Below are positions 7,176 through 13,768 of a stretch of DNA of 17,229 nucleotides, piece by piece. This DNA comes from CAYXVU01 sp964468725. GTDB lineage: Bacteria; Acidobacteriota; Blastocatellia; UBA7656. Position numbers and translations under genes: made by a program. The stretch spans positions 1 through 17,229 of the forward strand of contig CAYXVU010000126.1 of assembly GCA_964468725.1 (NCBI GenBank). The letters run 5' to 3'. The notes beneath the pieces were generated by a model. The model worked only from the letters and a program-made list of their open reading frames with translations, had not been told where the DNA came from and did no database searches. How positions within the stretch are numbered: position 1 is the first letter of the stretch; every line of letters begins with the position of its first letter.

Positions 7176-7673
7176 ATGTATCAACTCAGCGTTTTCCTTC
7201 ATATCTTGATGGCAGCCATTTGGGTGGGCGGGTTGCTCTACACCATGTTGGTGGTGATTCCGTATGCCATTTCGCAAGAAGCCGAAAGCCGTCAACGCCT
7301 GTTGCGGGGCATCGCCCACCGCTTTCGCTTGATGGGATGGGGGACGGTCGTGATTCTGATTATCACTGGATTGACAAATCTGATGACGCGCTATTCTCCC
7401 ATCAGGATCGGCCAACTCTTCAATGGGGAAGCCTTCGATGCAGAGCGCGTTGATCCATTTATCGCTACTTGGTTGCCAGGGAAACTGGCGCTTTTCGTTT
7501 TGATGATCGTGTTGATGGCGTATCACGACTACACCAGCATTCGCGCGGCGAAACAGTATGAAGCCGCACGCGAAACCGCACCCGGCCATCGTGCAGGTTC
7601 GATGGCCGCCGCGCTCGCCACCCTGCTGGCCATTGCCATTCTGTACTTGTCCGTGCGTATGGTTCGAGGGTGA
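7176..7673 (+). CDS. Four-helix integral membrane protein, CopD-like
   Basis: The ATG at 7176 is chosen because GGAGG lies at 7166-7170 at ideal spacing; the GTG at 7164 overlaps that site. The 165-residue protein starts YQLSVFLHILMAAIWVGGLL. An early histidine followed by a WVGG helix is seen in the CopD (copper resistance D), DUF2269 and HemJ-like membrane families. Three further hydrophobic helices follow: WGTVVILIITGLTNLM, LPGKLALFVLMIVLMAYHDY and ALATLLAIAILYLSVRM. Histidines H9 and the one in AYHDY could bind heme or copper, by analogy only. It follows the MFS gene by 18 bases and likely shares its transcript. Membrane topology is confident; assignment to CopD rather than a related family is less so. 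Confidence 0.72.
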   Translation: MYQLSVFLHILMAAIWVGGLLYTMLVVIPYAISQEAESRQRLLRGIAHRFRLMGWGTVVILIITGLTNLMTRYSPIRIGQLFNGEAFDAERVDPFIATWLPGKLALFVLMIVLMAYHDYTSIRAAKQYEAARETAPGHRAGSMAAALATLLAIAILYLSVRMVRG

Positions 7674-7743
7674 ACGAGAAGCAGTCTTATCCGTTCTCAA
7701 CCAACCGTTGAGGAGAGGGTTGTGACGGCAACCGCCCGTAGCC

Positions 7744-7768
7744 CGGCGGTCTTCGACCGCCTCTCAAC
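7744..7768. repeat. REP-like palindrome, half-copy of the 10908-11034 element
   Basis: CGGCGGTC-TTC-GACCGCC-T-CTCAAC is a 7-bp perfect hairpin (7745-7751 with 7755-7761) followed by CTCAAC. It matches the right half of the 10908-11034 element (CGGCGGTC-AGA-GACCGCC-G-CTCAAC) at all stem and tail bases, differing only in the loop and one spacer base. It lies in the 244-base space between two convergent genes, the usual location of REP sequences. A CTCAAC/GTTGAG hairpin is at 7696-7712. Confidence 0.7.
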
Positions 7769-7917
7769 CCGTTTCCGGTATGAAGGAGACCGCTTCTGGC
7801 CGGGAGCAAAGGTTCAGCAAAGAATGAAGGACACGGAATAACCCACCGCAACGCCTCTTGCTCTGCCGACTTTTCCTTACGCTCCTTTTATGCCTTGCCT
7901 CTCGTTTGGTAAACGGG

Positions 7918-8655
7918 TCAAGGGTTGTTTGCCATTTGACGTTGCCTCTGGGCTTCAAATAACACCACACCTACAGCGACCGAGACGTTGAGCGAAGTGA
8001 TCTTGCCGCGCATGGGGATTGCAATCAAGGTATCGCAACGCTCGCGTACGAGGCGATGCAGCCCTTGCCCTTCGTTGCCGAAGACCAATGCCGTCGCGCC
8101 CGAATAATCGTATGCCGTGTAGGTCGCCTTCGCCTGCCCTTCGACGCCGACGACCCAGACGTTAAGCCGCTTCAATCGCTCGATGAACGAAGTTAGATTG
8201 GTTACGCGGGCGATAGGCAAATACTCAGTTGCACCGGCTGCGGTTTTGACGACAGCTTCTGTGATCTGAGCCGCACGTCGTTCGGGAATGATAATGGCGG
8301 TTGCGCCTGCACATTCGGCTGTGCGAATGATCGCGCCGAGGTTACGCGGGTCTTCGACGCCGTCGAGCACAACGAATAGCGTGTTGGATGAAATCTGCGC
8401 CAGCAACTCTTCTTCATCCGAGTATCGGGTTTGGGCGGCGATGGCAATCACCCCTTGATGGTTCGCGTTGCTGCTCAGCCGATCAAGCGCAACACGTGGC
8501 TCGCGGCGTATCGGGATGCCTGCTTGACGCGCAGCTTGGAAAACGTCCCGCAGACGGTCATGTTTGGCGCTGTCTGCGACGATGATGCGCTCAATGCGTC
8601 GCGCGCCGGAACGCAGAGCTTCTAATACAGGCAACAAGCCATAAACATTCGGCAT
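7918..8655 (-). CDS. rlmB: 23S rRNA (guanosine-2'-O-)-methyltransferase RlmB / TrmH family
   Basis: The 245-residue length is normal for RlmB, which uses S-adenosylmethionine to 2'-O-methylate G2251 in the P-loop of 23S rRNA. The N-terminal part (about 1-75: VYGLLPVLEALRSGARRIERII) fits the L30e-like RNA-binding domain. The C-terminal SPOUT knot shows motif 1 LDGVEDPRNLGAIIRTAECAG, motif 2 LVFGNEGQGL and motif 3 IPMRGKITSLNVSVAVGVVLFEA. The asparagines and glutamate used for catalysis and cofactor binding are in place. The ATG is at 8653-8655 with no clear Shine-Dalgarno sequence. A possible small gene stops six bases upstream, which could allow coupled translation. A closely related tRNA methyltransferase (TrmH) is the alternative, but the N-terminal domain favours RlmB. 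Confidence 0.93.
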   Translation of the reverse strand: MPNVYGLLPVLEALRSGARRIERIIVADSAKHDRLRDVFQAARQAGIPIRREPRVALDRLSSNANHQGVIAIAAQTRYSDEEELLAQISSNTLFVVLDGVEDPRNLGAIIRTAECAGATAIIIPERRAAQITEAVVKTAAGATEYLPIARVTNLTSFIERLKRLNVWVVGVEGQAKATYTAYDYSGATALVFGNEGQGLHRLVRERCDTLIAIPMRGKITSLNVSVAVGVVLFEAQRQRQMANNP

Positions 8656-8661
8656 AGAGTG

Positions 8662-8877
8662 TTAATACTCTGCCGCCCCCTCTAGACGCAAGCGGTCTGC
8701 CAAGTGATGCAGCATCTCTCCGACATCTGTCAGATAAGTTTGCGGTGGTTTGAATAGATACCTAACAACGAGGTGCGAATTATCAGGGGTTTTCGCCTTC
8801 GCAAGTTTGGCACGCTGCTCGCAGAGTGGTGAACGTAACGGATGAACCTCGAAGCCAAGAAGGGAAGAGAAGCGCAT
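8662..8877 (-). CDS. Possible small protein upstream of rlmB (hypothetical)
   Basis: An ATG at 8875-8877 opens a 71-residue frame (MRFSSLLGFEVHPLRS) that ends RLRLEGAAEY at a TAA six bases before the rlmB start. The region 8662-8825 has no gene on the other strand, so the frame is not a simple shadow. The C-terminal half (YLFKPPQTYLTDVGEMLHHLADRL) looks protein-like. Against it, the 5' part overlaps the start of the divergent PAP2 gene and no ribosome-binding site is obvious. I do not recognise the family. Confidence 0.35.
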   Translation of the reverse strand: MRFSSLLGFEVHPLRSPLCEQRAKLAKAKTPDNSHLVVRYLFKPPQTYLTDVGEMLHHLADRLRLEGAAEY

Positions 8878-9818
8878 TGTCAACCATCGCACTCATCAAA
8901 CAACGGATTCAACTCTGGCAACTTGTCGTCAGCCTCACCGTCTGCGGATATGTCGCGCTCTGCGCCGCAACTCACACCTTGCGCCTCTATCATTGGGGGT
9001 TGCTGATTGCCATACCGTTAGCTCTGATCTCTTCGCAACGCGGGAGGCAGTTCTTTCTCGATTGGGCTCCGATCTTCGCGTTTTGGTTTGTGTATGATCG
9101 GCTGCGGCTCTTACAACCCTTTTTGCTTGGGCGCGTCGCCGTCCAGTGGCCAGACGATTTGGAGGTCTGGCTCTTCGGTTGGCTCGGCGGCGGTGAGGCC
9201 CCGGCCATAGCCTGGCGGCATTGGTTGGCCGGGAACCTGCAATCCGTTTATGGCATGGCGATCAGCAATATCGCCCAGTTTGTCTACCTATCGCACCTAT
9301 TTTTGCTCTATCTGTGGTTGGGCTATCTATGGTTTCGCGGACGTTCGCGTGCGCGTGATCGCGATAATTTTGTCACCCATGTGCGCGCGTTCACCTTTCT
9401 GCACTTCGTTGGGATACTGATCTATCTTGTGTTGCCTGCTGCGCCGCCTTGGTGGGTAAGTCTGCACGGTTTTGCGCAACCGACGGCAGAGTTAGTTGCC
9501 AACACGACGATGGCAGCCGCCATGGACGGAGCCGTCGTGCAAGGGATGATTAAGTCAGCCTCGCTCTGGTTCGCAGCCATTCCGTCATTGCATGGCGCAT
9601 ACCCTGTGTTGCTTCTCTTACTAGCTCTCCGCAGTCGCAAGCGTTGGTTCCTAATTGCCTGCACAGTGTACATGGGGGCCATGTTTGTGACGACGGTCGT
9701 CCTCAATCAGCACTACATCATTGACCTCCTCGCCGGAGCGTTGCTGGCATTTGCGGCTTGCCGGTTCGCTTATCGTGTGAAATCATTCGCCTGTGAAATC
9801 GGAGAATCGCACCCGTAA
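8826..9818 (+). CDS. PAP2-superfamily membrane protein (AUR1/inositolphosphorylceramide synthase-like)
   Basis: This polytopic protein of about 313-330 residues has roughly six hydrophobic helices and the lipid phosphatase/phosphotransferase signatures. PAAPPWW lies before the active site, FAAIPSLHGAYPVLL contains the catalytic SLH histidine, and NQHYIIDLLAGALLA contains the second histidine and aspartate. This spacing and the P-x-PPWW loop match the PAP2_3 branch that includes AUR1-type inositolphosphorylceramide synthases. In bacteria such proteins act on phosphate headgroups or polyprenyl lipids at the outer face of the inner membrane; the exact substrate is unknown. The start is uncertain. 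GTG at 8826 or 8829 has no ribosome-binding site, while TTG at 8877 follows AAGGGAAGAG and is a real alternative that would shorten the protein by 17 residues. Confidence 0.85.
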   Translation: MVNVTDEPRSQEGKRSALSTIALIKQRIQLWQLVVSLTVCGYVALCAATHTLRLYHWGLLIAIPLALISSQRGRQFFLDWAPIFAFWFVYDRLRLLQPFLLGRVAVQWPDDLEVWLFGWLGGGEAPAIAWRHWLAGNLQSVYGMAISNIAQFVYLSHLFLLYLWLGYLWFRGRSRARDRDNFVTHVRAFTFLHFVGILIYLVLPAAPPWWVSLHGFAQPTAELVANTTMAAAMDGAVVQGMIKSASLWFAAIPSLHGAYPVLLLLLALRSRKRWFLIACTVYMGAMFVTTVVLNQHYIIDLLAGALLAFAACRFAYRVKSFACEIGESHP

Positions 9819-9870
9819 CGGCGTTCGCCTTACTCCGATTTCGGGGAGGCAGGCGATACGAAAAAACCGC

Positions 9871-9899
9871 TTGCAACGTTGTTTCATCCGTGATACAGT
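9871..9899 (+). promoter_or_regulatory. Probable sigma-70-type promoter of ssb
   Basis: TTGCAA (9871-9876) and TACAGT (9894-9899) are separated by 17 bases, each matching four of six consensus positions. They lie 35 bases upstream of the ssb start codon, in a noncoding stretch. Prediction from sequence only. Confidence 0.5.
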
Positions 9900-9934
9900 G
9901 CGGTCATCTTTGAAAGAAAGTGAGGGACGAAGGA

Positions 9935-10381
9935 ATGGCGAGTTTCAATAAAATCACGATAGTCGGGTATTTAGGGCGCGACCCGGAGCTGCGCTACACG
10001 CCGCAAGGGACTGCGGTCTGTGATTTTTCGGTAGCCACAACCGAGCGCCGTAAAGACAAATCGGGCGAGCAACAAGACATCACGACATGGTTTCGCGTGA
10101 CCTTCTTCGGCAGGCAGGCGGAAGTCGCCGCGCAATACTTAAACAAAGGCAAACAAGTTTACATCGAAGGTTCGCTTTCGGCGCGCGAGTGGACTGACCA
10201 AAATGGCGCAACCCGCACTTCGCTCGATGTGCGAGGGTCGGATTTGCAATTCCTCTCTCCGGCAAGCGATGGCGAACGCCACGAGAGCGCCCGCGCCGCA
10301 GCCCCTGCCGCAGCCAAGCCTGCGCCTCCCGCTGCCGCTGCAAAAGACGTTCAGATAGACGACGACGATATCCCTTTTTAA
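9935..10381 (+). CDS. ssb: Single-stranded DNA-binding protein
   Basis: SSB coats single-stranded DNA during replication and repair and recruits partner enzymes through its C-terminal tail. The 148-residue product has the OB-fold start MASFNKITIVGYLGRDPELRYTP, then CDFSVATTERR, TTWFRVTFFGRQAEVAAQYLNKG and VYIEGSLSAREWTDQNG (about residues 1-107). An Ala/Pro-rich linker follows, then the acidic tip DDDDIPF, the conserved partner-binding tail. The ATG at 9935 is preferred over the GTG five codons upstream because GAGGGA (9922-9927) lies seven bases before it. It stands alone on the plus strand, with its own promoter-like site and a strong terminator, so it is likely monocistronic. It is not next to rpsF/rpsR as in many bacteria. 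Confidence 0.97.
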   Translation: MASFNKITIVGYLGRDPELRYTPQGTAVCDFSVATTERRKDKSGEQQDITTWFRVTFFGRQAEVAAQYLNKGKQVYIEGSLSAREWTDQNGATRTSLDVRGSDLQFLSPASDGERHESARAAAPAAAKPAPPAAAAKDVQIDDDDIPF

Positions 10382-10414
10382 CGCAGACAACCCCCTTTAG
10401 CTTTAGCCCCTTTA

Positions 10415-10460
10415 CATCTGCCGCGCTCGCTTTCAATAGAGCGCGGCAGATGGTTTGTTT
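10415..10460 (+). terminator. Intrinsic terminator of ssb
   Basis: CATCTGCCGCGCTC (10415-10428) pairs perfectly with GAGCGCGGCAGATG (10439-10452) over 14 bp around a 10-base loop. It is followed by GTTTGTTT. It sits 34 bases after the ssb stop. Confidence 0.88.
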
Positions 10461-10469
10461 AGCTTCCAG

Positions 10470-10858
10470 ATGAAAAGGCTCCTAACAAATCCCAGATTTC
10501 TTCTCCCAATCTTATTCGTAATTGTCGGAGCTTCTGTTCGGGCTGATTGGGGGTCTAAAACCTGGGTGTGGTTTCAACGTTCGGGTTCTATAGTTGTTCT
10601 GGTGGGTGGTGTTCTTAGTTTTCGTAGTTTTGTACGTTTAGGGGTAATAGGGGGGTAGGTGATGCAGATCCAACGGCAATAAAAGCTTGCATTGAATCGG
10701 TCACAGAAGCAGGCTTTACGACAAGTTACGATGAAGAGACATTGCAAATTCTTCACGAAGCAAAACTTGATAAACAAGCTGGGTATCTCGGAGCCTTCTT
10801 GATTTTAATAGGGACGCTGGTTTGGGGGTACGGCGATTTACTCGGTAGACTTTGGTGA
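10470..10858 (+). pseudogene. Small membrane protein gene with a frameshift at a G6 run
   Basis: An ATG at 10470 opens MKRLLTNPRFLLPILFVIVG and runs through a second hydrophobic stretch (GSIVVLVGGVLSF). It ends at TAG 10656-10658, directly after six Gs (10650-10655). The frame one base back continues without interruption as VGDADPTAIKACIESVTEAG, then a soluble stretch and a third hydrophobic segment (GYLGAFLILIGTLVWGYGDLL), stopping at TGA 10856-10858. One extra G would join both into a 129-residue protein with two to three membrane helices. The halves look like one gene: topology and tone are continuous and the downstream half has no start of its own. It could be a sequencing error in the homopolymer, a real mutation, a phase-variable switch or slippage at the GGG-GGG-TAG site. 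The family is not recognised. Confidence 0.65.
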
Positions 10859-10907
10859 ATTTTGTGTTAACTATAAAAGAATTCCGAAACACACGGATCA
10901 GGGTCTA

Positions 10908-11034
10908 ATACGGAATTGCAAATCAACCTGAGATGGTTGAGCGGCGGTCAGAGACCGCCGACCTTGCGTACGAACACGGCGGTCAGAGACCGCCGCTCAA
11001 CGAAGATATCTCATCTTGTTTTGCAATTCCGTAT
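10908..11034. mobile_element. Palindromic MITE/REP-like element
   Basis: A 127-bp element bounded by 15-bp perfect terminal inverted repeats, ATACGGAATTGCAAA (10908-10922) and TTTGCAATTCCGTAT (11020-11034). Nested inside are TGAGAT/ATCTCA (10929-10934, 11008-11013) and the 14-bp pair GTTGAGCGGCGGTC/GACCGCCGCTCAAC (10936-10949, 10988-11001). Each half also folds by itself as GGCGGTC-AGA-GACCGCC. The centre is near CGTACG (10967-10972). It has no transposase and could be a MITE (a TA or AT target duplication is possible but ambiguous) or a BIME-type REP pair. It lies just before the mbtH-like sequence and provides that frame with an ATG at 10933. A half-copy occurs at 7744-7768, so it belongs to a dispersed family. 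Confidence 0.75.
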
Positions 11035-11055
11035 AAGGTTAAAAAAGAGCACAGG

Positions 11056-11299
11056 CTGGAAGACGAGCGCGAAGACCTGACAATTTACTGGATAGTTATC
11101 AATCACGAAGAGCGGCGCTTGATCTGGCCGGAGCATAGAGAGATTCCCTTAGGATGGCAAGATGCAGACAAGATGGGAACCAAAGCCAAATGTCTGGCCT
11201 ATATCGAAGACGTTTGGACGGACATGCAGCCCGCTCAGTTTGCAAAAAAAGATGGAAGAGATGGCCAAACAGGCGCAGGAACCACCCGCCGAGGAGTAG
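11056..11299 (+). pseudogene. MbtH-like protein gene, damaged (no ATG, frameshift)
   Basis: The translation contains an MbtH domain: IYWIVINHEERRLIWPEH, REIPLGWQDADKMGTKAKC and LAYIEDVWTDMQP, with the three conserved tryptophans and the NHEE and WTDM motifs. MbtH proteins are about 70-residue chaperones that activate adenylation domains of nonribosomal peptide synthetases. Two defects are visible. The codon where the start is expected (before EDERED, 11056-11058) is CTG, and the only in-frame ATG upstream (10933) lies inside the palindromic element. In addition, seven As (11244-11250) throw the frame off; with six, it would continue KKMEEMAKQAQEPPAEE to a TAG at 11297-11299. That stop lies two bases from the stop of the convergent oxidoreductase. 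As written the frame runs on to 11340. No peptide synthetase is in the window. Confidence 0.75.
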
Positions 11300-11301
11300 C
11301 G

Positions 11302-12474
11302 TCAAACGACGTTTTGCTCGCCCGCAACCTTTTCTCCTGAAAAACGGTCGAGCGCGTAAGGGGAGAGGTCAAAATCGCGCGTTTCACCGTCAACGATAAG
11401 GTCGGCAAGCAGGCGACCTGCGGCTGGCGAATGCTGAAAGCCATGCCCGCTGAACCCGTTGATGCAATAAAAACCTTTGAGTGCGCGGGCTTCGCCAATA
11501 ATCGGGTTGGCATCAGGACTCATTTCGTACAACCCTGCCCATGCATGCGCGATGCTTGCGTCTGCCAGTCGCGGCAACCGCTGCATAGCAACTTGCGTGA
11601 CGCTCTCTAAAAATTCCCACTTCACGCTGAGATCGAAACTCGAAGGCTCTTCGGGGTCGCCCATGCCGAATAGAATACCTGCGCCTTCGCGGTGAAAATA
11701 AAAGGTCGTCTCAAAATCAATCACCATGATCCGCGACGCGGGCACGTCATTCTTGCGCGTCGTGTCGGGCAAAATCGGCTCAGTGATAAAAATATGGCGG
11801 CGATAAGGATAGACAGGAATGTCGAGTCCGACCATCTCTCCGATGCGCCGCGCGTGCGGGCCTGCGGCGTTGACGAGACAATTCGTTGCGATGTCGCCTC
11901 GGTCTGTTTTAACGGCGGCGATACGGTGGTTTTCGATTTCGATGCCGGTGACTTGGGTTTCTCGATAGATGGTTGCGCCTGCTGTTTGTGCCGCTTTGGC
12001 AAAGCCCATGGTTACGCCGTTGGGGTCGGCGATACCATCACGCGCGCAAAAGGTAGCGCAACGTACTCCGTCAACATTCAATCCCGGCGCAAGGTTGCGC
12101 GCCTCTTCCGGCGACAGCAAGTCAACTGCGATACCCATTCGGCGTTGCAACTCAACGTTGCGACGAAACGCCTGCACATTCTCTTCATTAGACAACAGAA
12201 ACAGATAACCGTCTTGATGAAAGTCAATCTCGTAGCCGACCTCTTCTTGAAACTGTTCCAGCAGACCAATGGATTCGAGCGAAAGCCGGATGTTGGAAGC
12301 GGTTGAAAACTGGTGGCGCACGCCGCCTGCGTTGCGACCCGTTGAACCCATGCCGAGCAGCGGTTCACGCTCGACCATGACGACATCGCGCAGTCCGCGT
12401 TTGGTTAAGTGATAAGCGACGCTTGCGCCCATGCATCCGCCGCCGATAATGACCACATCTGCCCTCTGTTTCAT
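11302..12474 (-). CDS. FAD-dependent oxidoreductase, DAO family (sarcosine/glycine-oxidase-like)
   Basis: The 390-residue protein opens with ADVVIIGGGCMGASVAYHL, the Rossmann GxGxxG motif for FAD. The acidic ribose-binding residue in MVEREPLLGMGSTGRNAGG follows at the expected distance. A central substrate-binding region includes LVNAAGPHARRIGEMVG. The C-terminal FAD signature is GLYEMSPDANPIIGE with FYCINGFSGHGFQHSPAAGR. This arrangement is typical of the sarcosine oxidase beta-subunit, glycine oxidase and D-amino acid dehydrogenase families, which oxidise C-N bonds of N-methyl or amino compounds. No subunits of a heterotetrameric sarcosine oxidase or folate genes are nearby, so the substrate is open. 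The start is an ATG; an AGGAAAGC stretch about ten bases upstream is a modest ribosome-binding site. It ends tail-to-tail with the mbtH remnant. Confidence 0.88.
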   Translation of the reverse strand: MKQRADVVIIGGGCMGASVAYHLTKRGLRDVVMVEREPLLGMGSTGRNAGGVRHQFSTASNIRLSLESIGLLEQFQEEVGYEIDFHQDGYLFLLSNEENVQAFRRNVELQRRMGIAVDLLSPEEARNLAPGLNVDGVRCATFCARDGIADPNGVTMGFAKAAQTAGATIYRETQVTGIEIENHRIAAVKTDRGDIATNCLVNAAGPHARRIGEMVGLDIPVYPYRRHIFITEPILPDTTRKNDVPASRIMVIDFETTFYFHREGAGILFGMGDPEEPSSFDLSVKWEFLESVTQVAMQRLPRLADASIAHAWAGLYEMSPDANPIIGEARALKGFYCINGFSGHGFQHSPAAGRLLADLIVDGETRDFDLSPYALDRFSGEKVAGEQNVV

Positions 12475-12620
12475 CCGTTATCGCTTTCCTGTCAGGTGAA
12501 AGAGATCAACCGTGCGAGCATAGGTTGCTCTGCTCATTCAAAGCGCATTCAGGGAGCAGTCCGAAACTGCGATGATGCATTCAGTCCCCGCTCTGCTTTA
12601 CCCAACCGAGATTGTAGGCG

Positions 12621-12657
12621 AAAAAGCAAAGAGCGCAAACGGCAATCGTCTGCGCTC
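12621..12657 (-). terminator. Intrinsic terminator of the DUF937 gene
   Basis: On the minus strand GAGCGCAGACG-ATTGC-CGTTTGCGCTC forms an 11-bp stem with one mismatch. It is followed by TTTGCTTTTT. It lies 31 bases beyond the stop of the DUF937 gene. Confidence 0.85.
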
Positions 12658-12688
12658 CGATTGGGAATTGCCTTTCGCAGGGAGAGGT

Positions 12689-13282
12689 TCAATTTGCGCG
12701 GTTCTTCAAAAAGCCGCCGATCATACCGGCGATGTCGTCTATGGCCGAGCCATCATGGTCGCGGTCGAGCAGCCCGGTTAGCATGCCCATCAGCCCTGAG
12801 TCTTGCGTTTCTATCTGCTGGCGTTGATGGTTCAACACCTCTGCCACCCCGCTGGCATCGAGATTTTGTTCGCTGCGCGTTTTGCCGAGCGCCCCCATTA
12901 CAATCGGTGCGAGGGTAATGAGCAATTTGCCGATGGTCGCCATATCGAGGCCACTTTGTTGGCTCACCTGTTGTTCGACTGCGCTTTGGCGATTGCCAAA
13001 CACGTGACCGAGTATGCCCGCGCCGGGGCCGGAATCGGCATTCAGCACTGCGCCGAGTAAATCGCCCAGTATGCTGCCGTCGTGGTCTTTGGCCAATGCA
13101 TGGTTCAAAGACTGTGCGCCTTCGGGGTTTGAGGCGTTGCGTGCCAGCGCGCCAATCAGCATTGGCAGGGCGGCTTGAATGGCGCTGCTAGTGGCGCTCT
13201 CGTCCGCACCGATTGAGCGACTGATTTGCGAGAGGTTCTCGCCGCTGCCGACTTGGTTGAGAAGTCCTTCCAGTGAAAACAT
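12689..13282 (-). CDS. DUF937 domain protein
   Basis: The start is set at the ATG 13280-13282, which follows AAGGAGG at six to seven bases; the frame continues upstream but has no better site. The 197-residue protein (MFSLEGLLNQVGSGENLSQI) belongs to the DUF937/YidB-like group. It contains helical glycine-rich repeats such as ALPMLIGALARNAS and LLITLAPIVMGALGK. Two aspartate-rich loops, KDHDGSILGDLLG and DRDHDGSAIDDIAGMIGG, recall calcium-binding or turn motifs, though no function is established for the family. No signal peptide or membrane helix is evident. It has its own terminator (12621-12657) and is followed upstream by the GlsB and mscL genes on the same strand, each with its own strong ribosome-binding site. 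Confidence 0.88.
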   Translation of the reverse strand: MFSLEGLLNQVGSGENLSQISRSIGADESATSSAIQAALPMLIGALARNASNPEGAQSLNHALAKDHDGSILGDLLGAVLNADSGPGAGILGHVFGNRQSAVEQQVSQQSGLDMATIGKLLITLAPIVMGALGKTRSEQNLDASGVAEVLNHQRQQIETQDSGLMGMLTGLLDRDHDGSAIDDIAGMIGGFLKNRAN

Positions 13283-13466
13283 TGTTTTCCTCCTTATTGA
13301 AAAAATGATAATGGAATCGCTTGCGCCCGCAACCATTGCGCGCTGCTTGGTAGAGAAGCGTGCAGGACGGGTCACGTAAAATTTTCAGTTGCCGAGCCGG
13401 TTGCCACGGCATTCGCCATTCTTCAATGATTCGAATGGCGCACATCACCGCCGGACTGTCTCTTCG

Positions 13467-13736
13467 TTAAGCTTTGGCGCGGTAGCTTCGCCACAACCAG
13501 AGCAAGAGAATGGCGCCGATGAGCGATAAGAAGATATTTTTGTTCAAGAGTTCGCCGCTTCTGGGAGCGCCGAAAAGGAAGCGACCTATCAAGCCGCCGA
13601 GGATTGAGCCTAAAATGCCGAGCAGAGCTGTTGCTCCCCAACCCATCGGGTCGCGTCCGGGAAGAATAAAGCGTGCCAACGCGCCGATTACCAGACCGGC
13701 GAGAACCATCCATAACAAGCTAAATAGAATGCTCAT
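13467..13736 (-). CDS. GlsB/YeaQ/YmgE family (transglycosylase-associated) membrane protein
   Basis: The ATG at 13734-13736 is chosen because AAAGGAGGT precedes it by six bases; the longer frame upstream has no such site. The 89-residue product has three hydrophobic helices and the glycine-rich family signature LAGLVIGALARFILPGRDPMGWGATALLGILGSILGGLIGRFLFG. Members are small inner-membrane proteins often induced by general or osmotic stress. Their molecular role is not settled, despite the historic 'transglycosylase-associated' name. It lies between the DUF937 and mscL genes, 32 bases after the mscL stop, so co-transcription with mscL is possible. Family assignment is confident. Confidence 0.9.
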   Translation of the reverse strand: MSILFSLLWMVLAGLVIGALARFILPGRDPMGWGATALLGILGSILGGLIGRFLFGAPRSGELLNKNIFLSLIGAILLLWLWRSYRAKA

Positions 13737-13768
13737 TTCCAAACCTCCTTTTTGTCGTACCGATTGGC

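Noticed and set aside
6954..7700. 248-residue minus-strand frame with many His/Gln residues
   Set aside because: It is antisense to the CopD-like gene and the end of the MFS gene, both with good family evidence; its composition is that of a shadow frame.
7696..7712. CTCAAC-CAACC-GTTGAG hairpin as terminator for the CopD-like gene
   Set aside because: The stem is only 6 bp and no T-run follows; too weak to call a terminator.
11244..11250. A AAA AAA heptamer as a programmed -1 frameshift site
   Set aside because: The heptamer fits a -1 slip, but the family-like MbtH C-terminus is in the +1 frame, so a -1 event would not restore it.
11692..12306. 204-residue plus-strand frame
   Set aside because: Antisense to the DAO-family oxidoreductase, which has intact FAD motifs on the minus strand.
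12551..12600. GGAG-AGTCCGAAAC stretch resembling part of a hammerhead ribozyme core
   Set aside because: The required CTGATGA segment and the matching stems are absent in the right order.
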